DNA from: Bacteroidales bacterium UBA5197
Lineage (GTDB): Bacteria; Bacteroidota; Bacteroidia; Bacteroidales; Lentimicrobiaceae
Assembly (NCBI GenBank): GCA_002412885.1
Contig: DHVX01000072.1
Span: 124,001 to 188,000 of the forward strand
Direction of reading: 5' to 3'
DNA: 64,000 nt
Shown: in pieces, positions 1 through 9,800 of the stretch
Layout: each line of letters starts with the position of its first letter
Numbering within the stretch: the first letter of the stretch is position 1
Notes under the pieces: model-generated
Database searches by the model: none
What the model was told of the DNA's origin: nothing
What the model saw: only the letters and a program-made list of their open reading frames with translations
Translations under genes and position numbers: made by a program

Positions 1-185
1 GGATTACCTATTCGTGTATAAATGTAACCGTCATCTTCGCCCGAGAAGCATTTTGCGCCATGGTCGGCATTCTCAAATATAAAAGTTGAAGTCTGATAAA
101 TCGGCACAGTTGCACTTCCCAAAGGATTGTCGAATTCTCCGCCATGTACCATTCGGGAGTTGAATCCCAGTTTACTTTTTTTCAT
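1..185 (-). CDS. Methionine gamma-lyase / Cys-Met metabolism PLP enzyme, N-terminal part
   Basis: The gene runs off the left edge, so only about 61 N-terminal residues are visible. They read as the start of a fold-type I PLP enzyme of the Cys/Met metabolism family: a short lead, the family signature VHGG near residue 18, NPLGSATVPIYQTSTF, and YTRIGNP at the edge. Family members cleave or exchange the gamma-substituent of methionine, cystathionine or homoserine esters. The NPLGSATVPIYQTSTF-type start is closest to methionine gamma-lyase as I know it, but the catalytic lysine and specificity residues lie outside the window. It follows the DUF134 regulator gene by 46 nt on the same strand, so the two are probably co-transcribed. 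The start is the first ATG after that gene's stop. Confidence 0.8.
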   Translation of the reverse strand, partial: MKKSKLGFNSRMVHGGEFDNPLGSATVPIYQTSTFIFENADHGAKCFSGEDDGYIYTRIGN

Positions 186-231
186 GATGCTTTTCTTTAA
201 ATCGCTTGAAATTTTATGAGAAACTTATTTT

Positions 232-813
232 TTAGTTCTTTACCGGATGGTGCTCCCGAATCATCAGATTTCCACATGTGGGGCACACAAAACTCCGGCA
301 ACGGACTCCTGCCTGATGCGAAACCATGAGATTACATCTGGGGCAAACACAAAATCCGGTCTGGTACACTGCTGGCCTGGGCAAAAGATCAGTGCCTGGT
401 TGCTGAGTGTTTTTCGTTAGCTCTTTAAAATCAGCACTTCGGCATACAGGGCAATTATCCGGCTGTTCATCTGTTGAAGGGCTGAAAGAAGTGTTACAGG
501 CATTGCATTTATACCACGCTTCATTAAATATTACATTTCCCCCTTCTATGTTCAGCGTTAAACCTTCCACCAGTGCTTTTGCCAGTTTCTGTCTTGCCAT
601 GTCATAAATCCGCGAAAATGTCGGCCGTGAAACTTCCATGTAATCAGCAGCTTCCTGTTGCGACAAGCATTCATAATCGGCCAGGCGCATGGCTTCAAAC
701 TCCTCATAAAGCAGAAAAATACTCTCCGCTATACCTTTGGATGATCCAAATGGTATGTATCCTGATATAAGCGGAGGCCTGAAAATTTTTCGGCTTTTAC
801 GGGGGCGTGGCAT
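232..813 (-). CDS. DUF134 family DNA-binding regulator with C-terminal zinc ribbons
   Basis: This 193-residue protein starts with the MPRPRK signature of the DUF134 family, followed by a helix-turn-helix that resembles a sigma-70 region 4 (LSQQEAADYMEVSRPTFSRIY). The C-terminal half has four CxxC pairs (CNAC, CPVC, CPRC, CPTC), suggesting two zinc-ribbon or metal-sensing knuckles. The family is annotated as putative DNA-binding; no ligand can be read from the sequence. The frame stays open to an ATG at 867, but I choose the ATG at 813. It gives the conserved family N-terminus, and the upstream ATG would sit inside or upstream of the promoter at 838-868. The likely downstream partner is the methionine gamma-lyase-like gene. 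Confidence 0.85.
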   Translation of the reverse strand: MPRPRKSRKIFRPPLISGYIPFGSSKGIAESIFLLYEEFEAMRLADYECLSQQEAADYMEVSRPTFSRIYDMARQKLAKALVEGLTLNIEGGNVIFNEAWYKCNACNTSFSPSTDEQPDNCPVCRSADFKELTKNTQQPGTDLLPRPAVYQTGFCVCPRCNLMVSHQAGVRCRSFVCPTCGNLMIREHHPVKN

Positions 814-837
814 AAATCCTGCGTTAAAAATGCCTTG

Positions 838-868
838 CAAAGTTATGAGCAAATGTTCAGATTGCAAA
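838..868 (-). promoter_or_regulatory. Promoter of the DUF134 gene with overlapping palindrome
   Basis: On the minus strand there is a TTTG box (868-865), exactly 19 nt, then TAACTTTG (845-838). This matches the Bacteroidota primary-sigma promoter (TTTG / TAnnTTTG). The inferred transcription start is near 832, about 18 nt before the ATG at 813. An inverted repeat, CAAATGTT (850-857) and AACATTTG (867-874), lies across the spacer and the -33 box, where a bound repressor would block transcription. Autoregulation by the DUF134 protein is an inference. Confidence 0.7.
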
Positions 869-916
869 CATTTGATTTGAATTATTAAAAACAGACCCTA
901 AACTTTTCAACGCTCT

Positions 917-1519
917 TTACTTATTCTTTTTCAGATGGTACGAAAAGTTGTCGAAAATCGTGGCTTTGCGGGTATGCTTGAAAATCCCTTCATTGATTGC
1001 TTTTACATCTTCGATGGTATAAAATGCATTGGGATTGAACTTGTTGATGATGGCAACCACGTGCTCAATATCCTTGCGTTTTATGATTGTAAAAACAATA
1101 TCTACCTCTCCCTTGCTACCTTCTGCTCTCACAGATGTAACTCCGTAGTTGCTTTCCCGAAGGTAAGCGATCAGATCGCTGGTGTCTTTTTTGGGAATAA
1201 TCCTGATGAGGACATTTCCGATTGAAAGTTTTTCTTCAATCACCATTCCTATGTAGTTTCCCATTGCGAAACCTCCGCCATAAGCTATATATGCCAGTAC
1301 ATTGTCCAGATGTTTCATTATCTGGCTGACAGCAATCAGCCAAATGATAACTTCAAAAAAACCAAGAAATGGTGCCAGAAATTTTTGTCCTTTTGAGAGA
1401 AAAATCAGTCGCAGTGTCCCGATAGTCTGGTCGCTGATGCGCGCCAGAAAGATCAGCAACGGGAGAATCACCCATGCAAAAATGGCTGAGTCGGTATCAA
1501 AAATCAAAGAAAGATCCAT
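917..1519 (-). CDS. UPF0316 / DUF5698-DUF2179 membrane protein
   Basis: This 200-residue protein has an N-terminal membrane half with about three hydrophobic segments (roughly residues 12-30, 45-65 and 72-95). It contains the ARISDQTIGTLR and GFFEVIIWL stretches typical of UPF0316 proteins (YebE-like). A soluble C-terminal DUF2179 domain follows (about 105-200), a small alpha/beta fold often seen in membrane proteins of unknown function. The length matches the family. It is a single gene with its own candidate promoter at 1535-1542 and lies divergent to the small membrane-protein gene at 1655. The biochemical function is unknown. The protein family is confident; nothing here identifies a substrate. 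Confidence 0.85.
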   Translation of the reverse strand: MDLSLIFDTDSAIFAWVILPLLIFLARISDQTIGTLRLIFLSKGQKFLAPFLGFFEVIIWLIAVSQIMKHLDNVLAYIAYGGGFAMGNYIGMVIEEKLSIGNVLIRIIPKKDTSDLIAYLRESNYGVTSVRAEGSKGEVDIVFTIIKRKDIEHVVAIINKFNPNAFYTIEDVKAINEGIFKHTRKATIFDNFSYHLKKNK

Positions 1520-1534
1520 GTGAATATTTTTTTA

Positions 1535-1542
1535 CAAAATTA
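1535..1542 (-). promoter_or_regulatory. Candidate -7 box of the UPF0316 gene
   Basis: TAATTTTG on the minus strand fits TAnnTTTG and lies 16 nt before the ATG at 1519. No TTTG box is present at the usual upstream distance. Confidence 0.4.
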
Positions 1543-1624
1543 CTTTAATCAGAGAGACTCGGCAGCATTCTTTGCCGATTTATTCCAATTTGAAAAATTA
1601 TGATTACTCAGCAATGATCTTTAC

Positions 1625-1632
1625 TATCTTTG
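1625..1632 (+). promoter_or_regulatory. Candidate -7 box of the small membrane-protein gene
   Basis: TATCTTTG fits TAnnTTTG exactly, 22 nt before the ATG at 1655. There is no clear TTTG 19-21 nt upstream. Its presence supports the small gene being real. Confidence 0.45.
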
Positions 1633-1654
1633 ACTGAATAATTCACAAACCGTC

Positions 1655-1930
1655 ATGGAAAAAGACAATGAAGGTACACCGGTTTTATCAACAGCTGACT
1701 GGCTGATAACCATTTTATTATTAGTAATTCCTTTTGTAAATCTGGTTATGTTGCTGGTTTGGTCATTTCGGAAATCCACAAATCAGAACAAATCAAACTT
1801 CAGCAAGGCGGTGCTGATCTGGTTTCTGATCTCTGTCGTCCTGTTGTTAATTCTCTTTGCAATTTCCGGAATCACCATTTTTGGATTAATGGGCGATGGT
1901 CCTGATTTTATAGACAACCCGAATTTCTAA
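1655..1930 (+). CDS. Small two-helix membrane protein, function unknown
   Basis: I do not recognise this 91-residue protein. It has a short charged N-terminus, two strong hydrophobic segments (about residues 14-38 and 52-80) separated by a basic, Asn/Lys-rich loop (SFRKSTNQNKSNFSK), and an acidic tail ending DFIDNPNF. That layout suggests a small inner-membrane protein with both ends on the same side. A good TAnnTTTG box lies just upstream, and a bidirectional terminator follows at 1947-1988. It is convergent with the DUF3467 gene and has no operon partner. It could be a DUF4134- or Superinfection-immunity-like small membrane protein, but no family-defining motif is visible. Confidence 0.6.
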   Translation: MEKDNEGTPVLSTADWLITILLLVIPFVNLVMLLVWSFRKSTNQNKSNFSKAVLIWFLISVVLLLILFAISGITIFGLMGDGPDFIDNPNF

Positions 1931-1946
1931 TCTCAGTGTAAATCAC

Positions 1947-1988
1947 AAAAAAAAAGGGGCCTCCTGAACTTTTCAGGCGCTCCCTTTT
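1947..1988. terminator. Bidirectional intrinsic terminator
   Basis: The imperfect stem contains CCTGAA and TTCAGG around a short loop, extended by GGG/CCC runs, with an A-run on the left and a T-run on the right. It lies between the convergent genes ending at 1930 and 2008 and can serve both. Confidence 0.7.
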
Positions 1989-2007
1989 CTAATATCTGAG
2001 AATATTG

Positions 2008-2313
2008 TTATGCCTGAGCTGTAGGGCCGCCCATAGTAAATGGCATGTTCGACTCGCTCTCCTTGATGGGACCATGCACTGCTTCATACTTTGAAATATT
2101 ATCGCGCAACGCACCCATCAGCCTTTTGGCATGCTGAGGAGTAAGGATAATCCTTGATTTAACTTTTGCTTTAGGAACTCCGGGCATCATTTTTACAAAA
2201 TCGATAATAAATTCTGCGTTGGAGTGTGTGATAATTGCAAGATTGGAATAAATTCCTTCCGCGGTTTCATCGCTCAGCTCGATGTTGATTTGGTTCTGTT
2301 TGTTGTCGTTCAT
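2008..2313 (-). CDS. DUF3467 domain protein
   Basis: This 101-residue soluble protein matches the small DUF3467 family: an N-terminal ELSDETAEGIYSN segment, then HSNAEFIIDF, then a PGVPKAKVKSRIILTPQHAKRL core and a C-terminal low-complexity tail. The family is widespread in bacteria and has no established function that I know of. It lies 90 nt downstream of rpoC on the same strand, but a strong terminator (2346-2380) separates them, so it is only partly coupled, by read-through. A similar neighbourhood next to rpoC is familiar from other Bacteroidota. The ATG at 2313 gives the typical family N-terminus. Confidence 0.85.
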   Translation of the reverse strand: MNDNKQNQINIELSDETAEGIYSNLAIITHSNAEFIIDFVKMMPGVPKAKVKSRIILTPQHAKRLMGALRDNISKYEAVHGPIKESESNMPFTMGGPTAQA

Positions 2314-2340
2314 GGCAATTTCCTTTCAAAATATCCGGTT

Positions 2341-2382
2341 AAAAATATAAGGGCGACAAGCTGTTTTTGGCCTGTCGCCCTC
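2341..2382 (-). terminator. Intrinsic terminator of the rpoBC operon
   Basis: On the minus strand, GGGCGACA (2380-2373) pairs with TGTCGCCC (2358-2351) across a 14-nt loop. A T-rich tail (2350-2341) follows. It lies 24 nt after the rpoC stop. Confidence 0.85.
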
Positions 2383-2403
2383 TTTTATTATTCTGTTCAG
2401 AGA

Positions 2404-5400
2404 TTAAAGCTCATCAGCTTTGGAAGCCATGAGTTTTTCGTACTCATCCTGTGAACCAACGATAAGATCATCATATTCCCGAAGTCCGGTTCCGGCAGGA
2501 ATCAGATGTCCGACAATAACATTCTCTTTCAGTCCCAACAAGCTGTCGCTCTTTGCATTGATAGATGCAACGGTAAGAACCTTGGTAGTTTCCTGGAAGG
2601 AAGCGGCTGAAATAAAGCTCTTGGTTTGCAGCGAAGCTCTTGTAATTCCCTGTAAAACCTGTTTAGCGGTTGCAGGTTGTGAGTCACGGGCTTCAACAAG
2701 TTTAAGGTCTCTGCGTTTCAGCATTGAGTTTTCATCACGAAGTTTACGTGCGGTTACAATCTGCCCTGGCTTCAGTGTTGAAGAATCACCGGTATTAATT
2801 ACGATCTTCTTGCCGAAAATCCAGTCGTTCTCATCGTGGAAATCAATCTTGTTGACCAATTCACCTTCGAGGAACTTGGTATCACCAGGATCTGCAACAT
2901 CAACCTTACGCATCATCTGGCGAACAATTACCTCGTAATGTTTATCATTGATCTTTACACCCTGAAGACGATAGACTTCCTGAACTTCATTCACAATATA
3001 TTCCTGAACTTTCATAGGTCCTTTGATCGCAAGAATATCGCTTGGGGTCATAGCACCTTCCGAAAGCGGAGTACCAGCCTTCACATAGTCATTTTCCTGT
3101 GCAAGAATCTGCTTTGAAGTAGGAATAAGATAGCTCTTCTCTTCACCGGTTTTTGAAGTAATGATAACTTCACGGTTACCTCTTTTCAGTTTTTTACCAA
3201 AGGAAACAACGCCATCAATTTCAGCAACAACTGCAGGATCGGATGGATTACGGGCTTCGAACAATTCGGTTACCCTTGGAAGACCTCCCGTGATATCGCC
3301 GGATTTACCAACGGCACGTGGAATTTTTACAAGTATCTCTCCGGCTTTGATTTTGCGGCCCTCTTCAACAATAATGTGTGATCCTACAGGAATATCATAA
3401 ACCCTCAGGTCAGAACCATCGGTGGATACAATACGAACACTTGGATTTTTGGTTTTCTGACGCGATTCGATAATAACCTTATCATGATAACCGGTCTGCT
3501 CATCTGATTCAACCCTGAATGTTGTTCCTTCAATAATATTGTCGAAAACAACTTTACCGGCAACTTCTGATAAAATAACAGCATTGTATGGATCCCAGTC
3601 ACTAACCAGACTTCCCTTTGCTATTTCTTCACCTTGCCTGAAGTAGAGGTTGGCTCCGTAAGGAATGTGTGAGGAGGCAAGAACAATACCGGTTTTTTTA
3701 TCAACAATTCGCATCTCAGCCGAACGACCTATTACGATATCGTACTTCCTGCCTTCTGCGTTTTCGTATTCAACAAACCTGAGTTCGTCAATTTCGAGGA
3801 TACCATCATATTTGGCTTCAATACGCGAAGAAACAGAGATATTGGAAGCAGTTCCCCCAACGTGGAATGTACGGAGCGTAAGCTGTGTTCCAGGCTCACC
3901 AATCGACTGAGCAGCAATTACACCAACAGCCTCGCCTTTCTGAACCATACGCCCGGTAGCCAGGTTACGGCCATAACACTTGGCACAAACACCTTTTTTA
4001 GACTCACAGGTCAATACTGACCTGATTTCAACTGCTTCAATCGGAGAATCGTCAATGATTCTGCTGATATCTTCAGTTAATTCGTCGCCGGCAGGAATGA
4101 TAAGATCGCCGGTCTGAGGGTGATAAATATCATGAAGCGTAACTCGACCGAGAATCCTGTCGTATAGCGTTTCAACAACTTCCTCATTTTTCTTGAGTGC
4201 AGTGGTAGTTAATCCGCGCAATGTTCCGCAATCGGGTTCTGTAATAACCACATCCTGAGCAACGTCAACCAACCTACGTGTAAGGTAACCGGCATCGGCA
4301 GTCTTCAAAGCAGTATCGGCCAGACCTTTACGCGCTCCGTGGGTTGAAATAAAGTACTCGAGAACCGAAAGACCTTCTTTAAAGTTGGAAAGAATCGGAT
4401 TCTCAATAATCTCTCCACCGGTAGCTCCTGATTTCTGAGGCTTGGCCATAAGACCCCTCATTCCTGAAAGCTGACGAATCTGCTCTTTAGAACCGCGGGC
4501 TCCGGAGTCAAGCATCATATATACTGAATTGAAACCCTGCCTGTCTTTGGTAAGGTTCTCCATTACTGTATAGGTAAGACGGGAGTTGGTATGTGTCCAG
4601 ATATCAATAATCTGATTGTAACGCTCATTATTGGTGATGAATCCCATGTTATAGTTGGCCATAACTTCATCAACTTCCTGATTGGCCTGGCTAACAAGTT
4701 CTTCCTTAACATCGGGAACCATTACATCGCTGAGCGTAAATGATAATCCTCCTTTGAAAGCCATGTTGTAACCCAGGTCTTTGATATCATCAAGGAAACG
4801 GGCTGTTTTGGCAGTTCCGGTTTCTTTAACAATTCCTCCGATAATATCACGCAATGCCTTTTTGGTCAACAGCTGGTTAATATAGCCATATTCAGCAGGA
4901 ACAACCTGATTAAACAAGACGCGTCCTACTGTTGTCTCAATAAGCTTGTTGGCGGTGATGCCGTTTTCGGTTACAGGAATCCTCACTTTAATGTAAGCAT
5001 GAAGATCAGCAACACGCTCATTGTAAGCGATAATTACCTCTTCAGGAGAATAAAATGTCATACCCTCACCTTTAACAGGATTTTCGGGAATTGATTGACG
5101 GCCTTTGGTCATGTAATACAGACCCAAAACCATGTCCTGTGAAGGAACGGTTATAGGCGCTCCATTGGCAGGGTTAAGAATGTTATGTGATGCCAGCATA
5201 AGCAGCTGAGCTTCAAGAACTGCAGCATTTCCCAGAGGAACGTGAACCGCCATCTGGTCACCGTCGAAGTCGGCATTAAAAGCTGTACAAACCAAAGGAT
5301 GGAGCTGAATAGCTTTGCCTTCAATCAGTTTTGGCTGGAATGCCTGAATACCAAGCCTGTGAAGGGTTGGTGCGCGGTTTAGCATAACCGGATGTCCTTT

Positions 5401-6708
5401 CAGAATACTCTCAAGAATATCCCAGACAACAGGATCTTTACGATCAACGATCTTCTTTGCTGATTTAACAGTTTTTACAATTCCGCGCTCAAGCATCTTG
5501 CGGATAATGAAAGGCTTGAACAATTCCGAAGCCATATCTTTGGGGATTCCGCACTCGTTAAGTTTGAGCTCGGGTCCAACCACAATAACCGAACGGCCAG
5601 AGTAGTCAACACGTTTACCCAACAAGTTCTGACGGAAACGACCCTGCTTTCCTTTCAAACTATCACTCAATGACTTAAGTGCTCTGTTAGATTCGGTTTT
5701 TACTGAGTTGGCTTTCCTTGAATTGTCGAACAATGAATCCACAGCTTCCTGAAGCATGCGTTTTTCATTACGCATAATCACATCGGGAGCTTTAATCTCG
5801 ATAAGTCTTTTCAGACGGTTGTTGCGGATAATTACCCTTCTGTACAAATCGTTCAGGTCACTTGTTGCAAATCTTCCTCCATCAAGCGGAACCAATGGCC
5901 TGAGCTCGGGAGGAATAACGGGTACAACCTTAACAATCATCCATTCAGGACGATTTTCGATACGCAACTGAGCATCACGGAAAGCTTCAAAAACCTGAAG
6001 ACGTTTCAAAGCATCCGCTTTACGCTGTTGCGAAGTTTCAGTATTTGCTTTATGCCTCAATTCATAGGATTCGTGATCCAGATCAAGCCCTTTGAGCAGA
6101 TCGAACAAAGCTTCAGCGCCCATTTTGGAAACAAACTTCTGCGGATCACTATCATCAAGATATTGATTCTCACGTGGGAGCATATCCAAAACTTCGAAAT
6201 ATTGCTCTTCGGTGAGTAAGGCCATTTTTTCAACCTTAACATCCTCTTTCAGCATAACACCATCCATCACACCAGGTTGCACCACAACGTAGCGCTCATA
6301 GTAGATGATTGAGTCGAGTTTTTTGGTATTCTGGTTCAAAAGTGCTCCGATTTTATTCGGAAGTGACCTGAAATACCATATGTGTGCAACGGGCACCACA
6401 AGTTGAATATGACCCATACGCTCGCGACGCACCTTTTTCTCGGTAACTTCAACACCGCAACGATCACAAACAATGCCCTTGTAACGAATTCTCTTGTATT
6501 TTCCGCAATGACATTCCCAATCTTTTACAGGCCCGAATATACGCTCGCAAAACAAACCATCACGTTCAGGTTTGTAGGTACGATAGTTTATGGTTTCGGG
6601 TTTTAAAACCTCTCCGCTCGAACGTTCGAGAATCATCTCGGGCGAAGCAAGGCTTATGGTAATTTTGGAAAAATTGCTGGAAATTGTGCTGTCTTTTCTG
6701 AAAGCCAT
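2404..6708 (-). CDS. rpoC: DNA-directed RNA polymerase subunit beta'
   Basis: The 1,434-residue protein is a full-length beta' subunit, the clamp and catalytic half of RNA polymerase. It carries the N-terminal zinc site (C66, C68, C81, C84), the NADFDGDQ magnesium-binding motif near residue 480, the second zinc site (CESKKGVCAKC), and trigger-loop and bridge-helix sequence (SIGEPGTQLTLRTFH). The length is typical for Bacteroidota. It lies 101 nt downstream of rpoB in the conserved rplKAJL-rpoBC string and is followed by a strong terminator. Nothing in the sequence looks unusual. Confidence 0.99.
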   Translation of the reverse strand: MAFRKDSTISSNFSKITISLASPEMILERSSGEVLKPETINYRTYKPERDGLFCERIFGPVKDWECHCGKYKRIRYKGIVCDRCGVEVTEKKVRRERMGHIQLVVPVAHIWYFRSLPNKIGALLNQNTKKLDSIIYYERYVVVQPGVMDGVMLKEDVKVEKMALLTEEQYFEVLDMLPRENQYLDDSDPQKFVSKMGAEALFDLLKGLDLDHESYELRHKANTETSQQRKADALKRLQVFEAFRDAQLRIENRPEWMIVKVVPVIPPELRPLVPLDGGRFATSDLNDLYRRVIIRNNRLKRLIEIKAPDVIMRNEKRMLQEAVDSLFDNSRKANSVKTESNRALKSLSDSLKGKQGRFRQNLLGKRVDYSGRSVIVVGPELKLNECGIPKDMASELFKPFIIRKMLERGIVKTVKSAKKIVDRKDPVVWDILESILKGHPVMLNRAPTLHRLGIQAFQPKLIEGKAIQLHPLVCTAFNADFDGDQMAVHVPLGNAAVLEAQLLMLASHNILNPANGAPITVPSQDMVLGLYYMTKGRQSIPENPVKGEGMTFYSPEEVIIAYNERVADLHAYIKVRIPVTENGITANKLIETTVGRVLFNQVVPAEYGYINQLLTKKALRDIIGGIVKETGTAKTARFLDDIKDLGYNMAFKGGLSFTLSDVMVPDVKEELVSQANQEVDEVMANYNMGFITNNERYNQIIDIWTHTNSRLTYTVMENLTKDRQGFNSVYMMLDSGARGSKEQIRQLSGMRGLMAKPQKSGATGGEIIENPILSNFKEGLSVLEYFISTHGARKGLADTALKTADAGYLTRRLVDVAQDVVITEPDCGTLRGLTTTALKKNEEVVETLYDRILGRVTLHDIYHPQTGDLIIPAGDELTEDISRIIDDSPIEAVEIRSVLTCESKKGVCAKCYGRNLATGRMVQKGEAVGVIAAQSIGEPGTQLTLRTFHVGGTASNISVSSRIEAKYDGILEIDELRFVEYENAEGRKYDIVIGRSAEMRIVDKKTGIVLASSHIPYGANLYFRQGEEIAKGSLVSDWDPYNAVILSEVAGKVVFDNIIEGTTFRVESDEQTGYHDKVIIESRQKTKNPSVRIVSTDGSDLRVYDIPVGSHIIVEEGRKIKAGEILVKIPRAVGKSGDITGGLPRVTELFEARNPSDPAVVAEIDGVVSFGKKLKRGNREVIITSKTGEEKSYLIPTSKQILAQENDYVKAGTPLSEGAMTPSDILAIKGPMKVQEYIVNEVQEVYRLQGVKINDKHYEVIVRQMMRKVDVADPGDTKFLEGELVNKIDFHDENDWIFGKKIVINTGDSSTLKPGQIVTARKLRDENSMLKRRDLKLVEARDSQPATAKQVLQGITRASLQTKSFISAASFQETTKVLTVASINAKSDSLLGLKENVIVGHLIPAGTGLREYDDLIVGSQDEYEKLMASKADEL

Positions 6709-6809
6709 ATACTGTTTTCTAAATTTTTACACTTGAATGAACTACCGGAAAGTGCACTCCGGTATATGTCGGTTATGAAATATACCGGGTGCGGAATTAT
6801 CCGTAACGA

Positions 6810-9800
6810 TTAATCGAATGTTATGTTCAGGCCAAGACCACGAAGCTCATGAACCAATACATTGAATGATTCAGGGATTCCGGGAATTGGCATGTTATCG
6901 CCTTTTACAATGGCTTCGTAAGCCTTTGCACGACCCATAACATCATCAGATTTAACAGTAAGTATTTCCTGAAGAATATGCGATGCACCGAATGCTTCAA
7001 GTGCCCAAACCTCCATTTCACCAAAACGCTGACCTCCGAATTGAGCTTTACCTCCCAAAGGTTGTTGTGTGATGAGTGAGTATGGTCCGATTGAACGTGC
7101 ATGCATTTTGTCGTCAACCATATGATGCAGTTTCAGCATATAGATGTATCCAACTGTAGCTGACTGATCGAAGCGTTCTCCGGTTCCTCCGTCATAGAGG
7201 AAAACCCTGCCATTTTCAGGCAAACCAGCCTCTGTCATGTAGGCATTGATCTTATCGTGAGAAGCTCCGTCAAAAATCGGTGTTGCGAAATTTAAACCCA
7301 GTTTCTTGCCTGCCCATCCAAGTACAGTTTCGTAAATCTGTCCAAGGTTCATACGGGAAGGTACACCCAATGGATTAAGCACAATATCAACAGGAGTTCC
7401 ATCTGCAAGGAACGGCATATCTTCTTCACGAACAATACGGGCAACAATACCCTTATTTCCGTGACGACCAGCCATTTTGTCCCCTACTTTGAGTTTGCGC
7501 TTCTTGGCAACATAAACCTTAGCCATCTGTACAATTCCATTGGGGAGGTCATCTCCGACAGTTGCAACAAATTTCTTGCGGTTATAAATACCAAGAATCT
7601 CCTTGTACTTGATAATGTAATTATTTATCAGAGTCTTGATCAGATCATTGACATCCTTGTCGGTGGTCCACCTGCTTGGATTAACATTGATGTAATCAAT
7701 TCCCATCAGCATCTTCTGGGTGAACTTGATCTTTTTAGGAACAATTTCCTCTTTGAAATTATTGTAAACACCTTGTGAGGTCTTGCCCGAAACCAGAACG
7801 GTTAATTTATCAACCAGTTTGGTTTTAAGCTCCTGAGTATTCTTTGCAAACTCATCTTCAAGAACCTTTACAGTGTCTTTCTCTTTGGCTTTAACCTTGC
7901 GGTCTTTGATCATTCTGGAGAAAAGTTTTTTATCCAGAACAACACCCTTCATTGATGGAGGTGCTTTCAACGAAGCATCTTTCACATCACCAGCTTTATC
8001 GCCGAAAATAGCACGCAGCAGTTTTTCTTCAGGTGTAGGATCGCTTTCTCCCTTAGGAGTAATCTTTCCAATCAGAATATCACCTTCATTAACTTCAGCA
8101 CCAATCCTGATCAGACCATTTTCATCAAGATCCTTTGTAGCTTCGGTACTAACGTTCGGAATGTCGTTTGTAAGTTCTTCAACTCCGCGTTTTGTATCGC
8201 GAACTTCAAGCACAAACTCTTCAATGTGAATAGAAGTAAAGATGTCTTCTTTAACAACTTTCTCAGAGATAACGATAGCATCCTCAAAGTTATAACCCTT
8301 CCACGGCATAAAGGCTACCATAAGATTGCGCCCCAATGCGAGATCGCCCATGCTGGTGCCATAACCTTCACAAAGTACTTGTCCTCTCTTCACCCTGTCG
8401 CCTTTGCGAACTATCGGACGAAGGTTCATACATGTTCCCTGATTGGTACGTGTAAACTTGGTGAGCGGATAATGATGAATATCATCGTCGAAGCTTACAA
8501 GTTTTTCATCTTCAAGGCGGGTATGGCGCACAATAATTTCTCTTGCATCAACATACTCAACAAGTCCATCAGATTCAGCAGTAACAAGCACGCGGCTGTC
8601 AAATGCCACACTCTTCTCAATTCCGGTTCCAACTATAGGTGATTCAGGATTAAGCAACGGCACAGCCTGACGCATCATGTTCGAGCCCATGAGTGCACGG
8701 TTGGCATCATCGTGCTCAAGGAATGGAATCAAGGATGCAGCAATAGAAGCAATCTGATTAGGAGCAATATCGATAAGGTCAACCTTCTCTTTTTCAACTA
8801 TCGGATAGTCGGCCAGATAACGTACTTTGATCTTATCATTGATAAAATGTCCTTTATCGTCCATAGGCGTGGTCGCCTGTGCAATAATTTTGTTTTCCTC
8901 TTCTTCGGCACTCAGGTAAATTGGTTTTTCGTTCAGATCAACCTTACCATCAACAACCTTTTTGTAAGGTGTTTCTATAAAACCAAGCCTGTTGATTTTA
9001 GCATAAACACACAAAGAAGATATCAGTCCGATGTTTGGACCTTCAGGAGTTTCAATGGTACACAAACGACCGTAATGGGTGTAGTGAACGTCACGAACTT
9101 CAAATCCAGCACGTTCACGCGATAATCCACCAGGTCCCAATGCTGAGACTCTGCGTTTATGGGTTAACTCAGCCAATGGATTTGTCTGATCCATAAACTG
9201 AGAAAGCTGGTTTGTTCCGAAGAATGAATTGATAACCGAAGACAGTGTCTTGGCATTTATCAGATCGGTCGGAGTGAAAACCTCATTATCTCTCACATTC
9301 ATTCTCTCACGGATGGTGCGGGCCATACGGGCCAAACCAACCCCAAACTGGTTGTATAATTGTTCTCCGACAGTCCTGATTCTACGATTGCTCAAGTGGT
9401 CAATGTCATCGACCTCAGTACGCAGGTTAATCAGGCTGATCAGATATTTAATGATTGAAATGATGTCTTCTTTTGTAAGAACGCGGGTATCAACCTGTGT
9501 TTCCAGATTCAGTTTTTTGTTGATTCTGTAACGTCCTACATCTCCGAGATCATATCTTTTATCAGAGAAGAAGAGTTTCTCAATGATACCACGAGCGGTT
9601 TCTTCATCAGGAGGCTCTGCATTACGCAATTGCCTGTATATAAATTCCACAGCCTCTTTTTCTGAGTTTGCGGTATCTTTCTGAAGTGTGTTGAAGATAA
9701 TAGAATAATCAATGTTATCAGGGTCGTCTTTGTGAAGAAGAACAGTTTTTGCACCTGACTCCACAATAAGATCAATGTGATGGTTCTCAAGAACAGTCTC

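Noticed and set aside
814..867. Longer N-terminus for the DUF134 protein
   Set aside because: It would start upstream of the predicted transcription start and does not match the MPRPRK family beginning.
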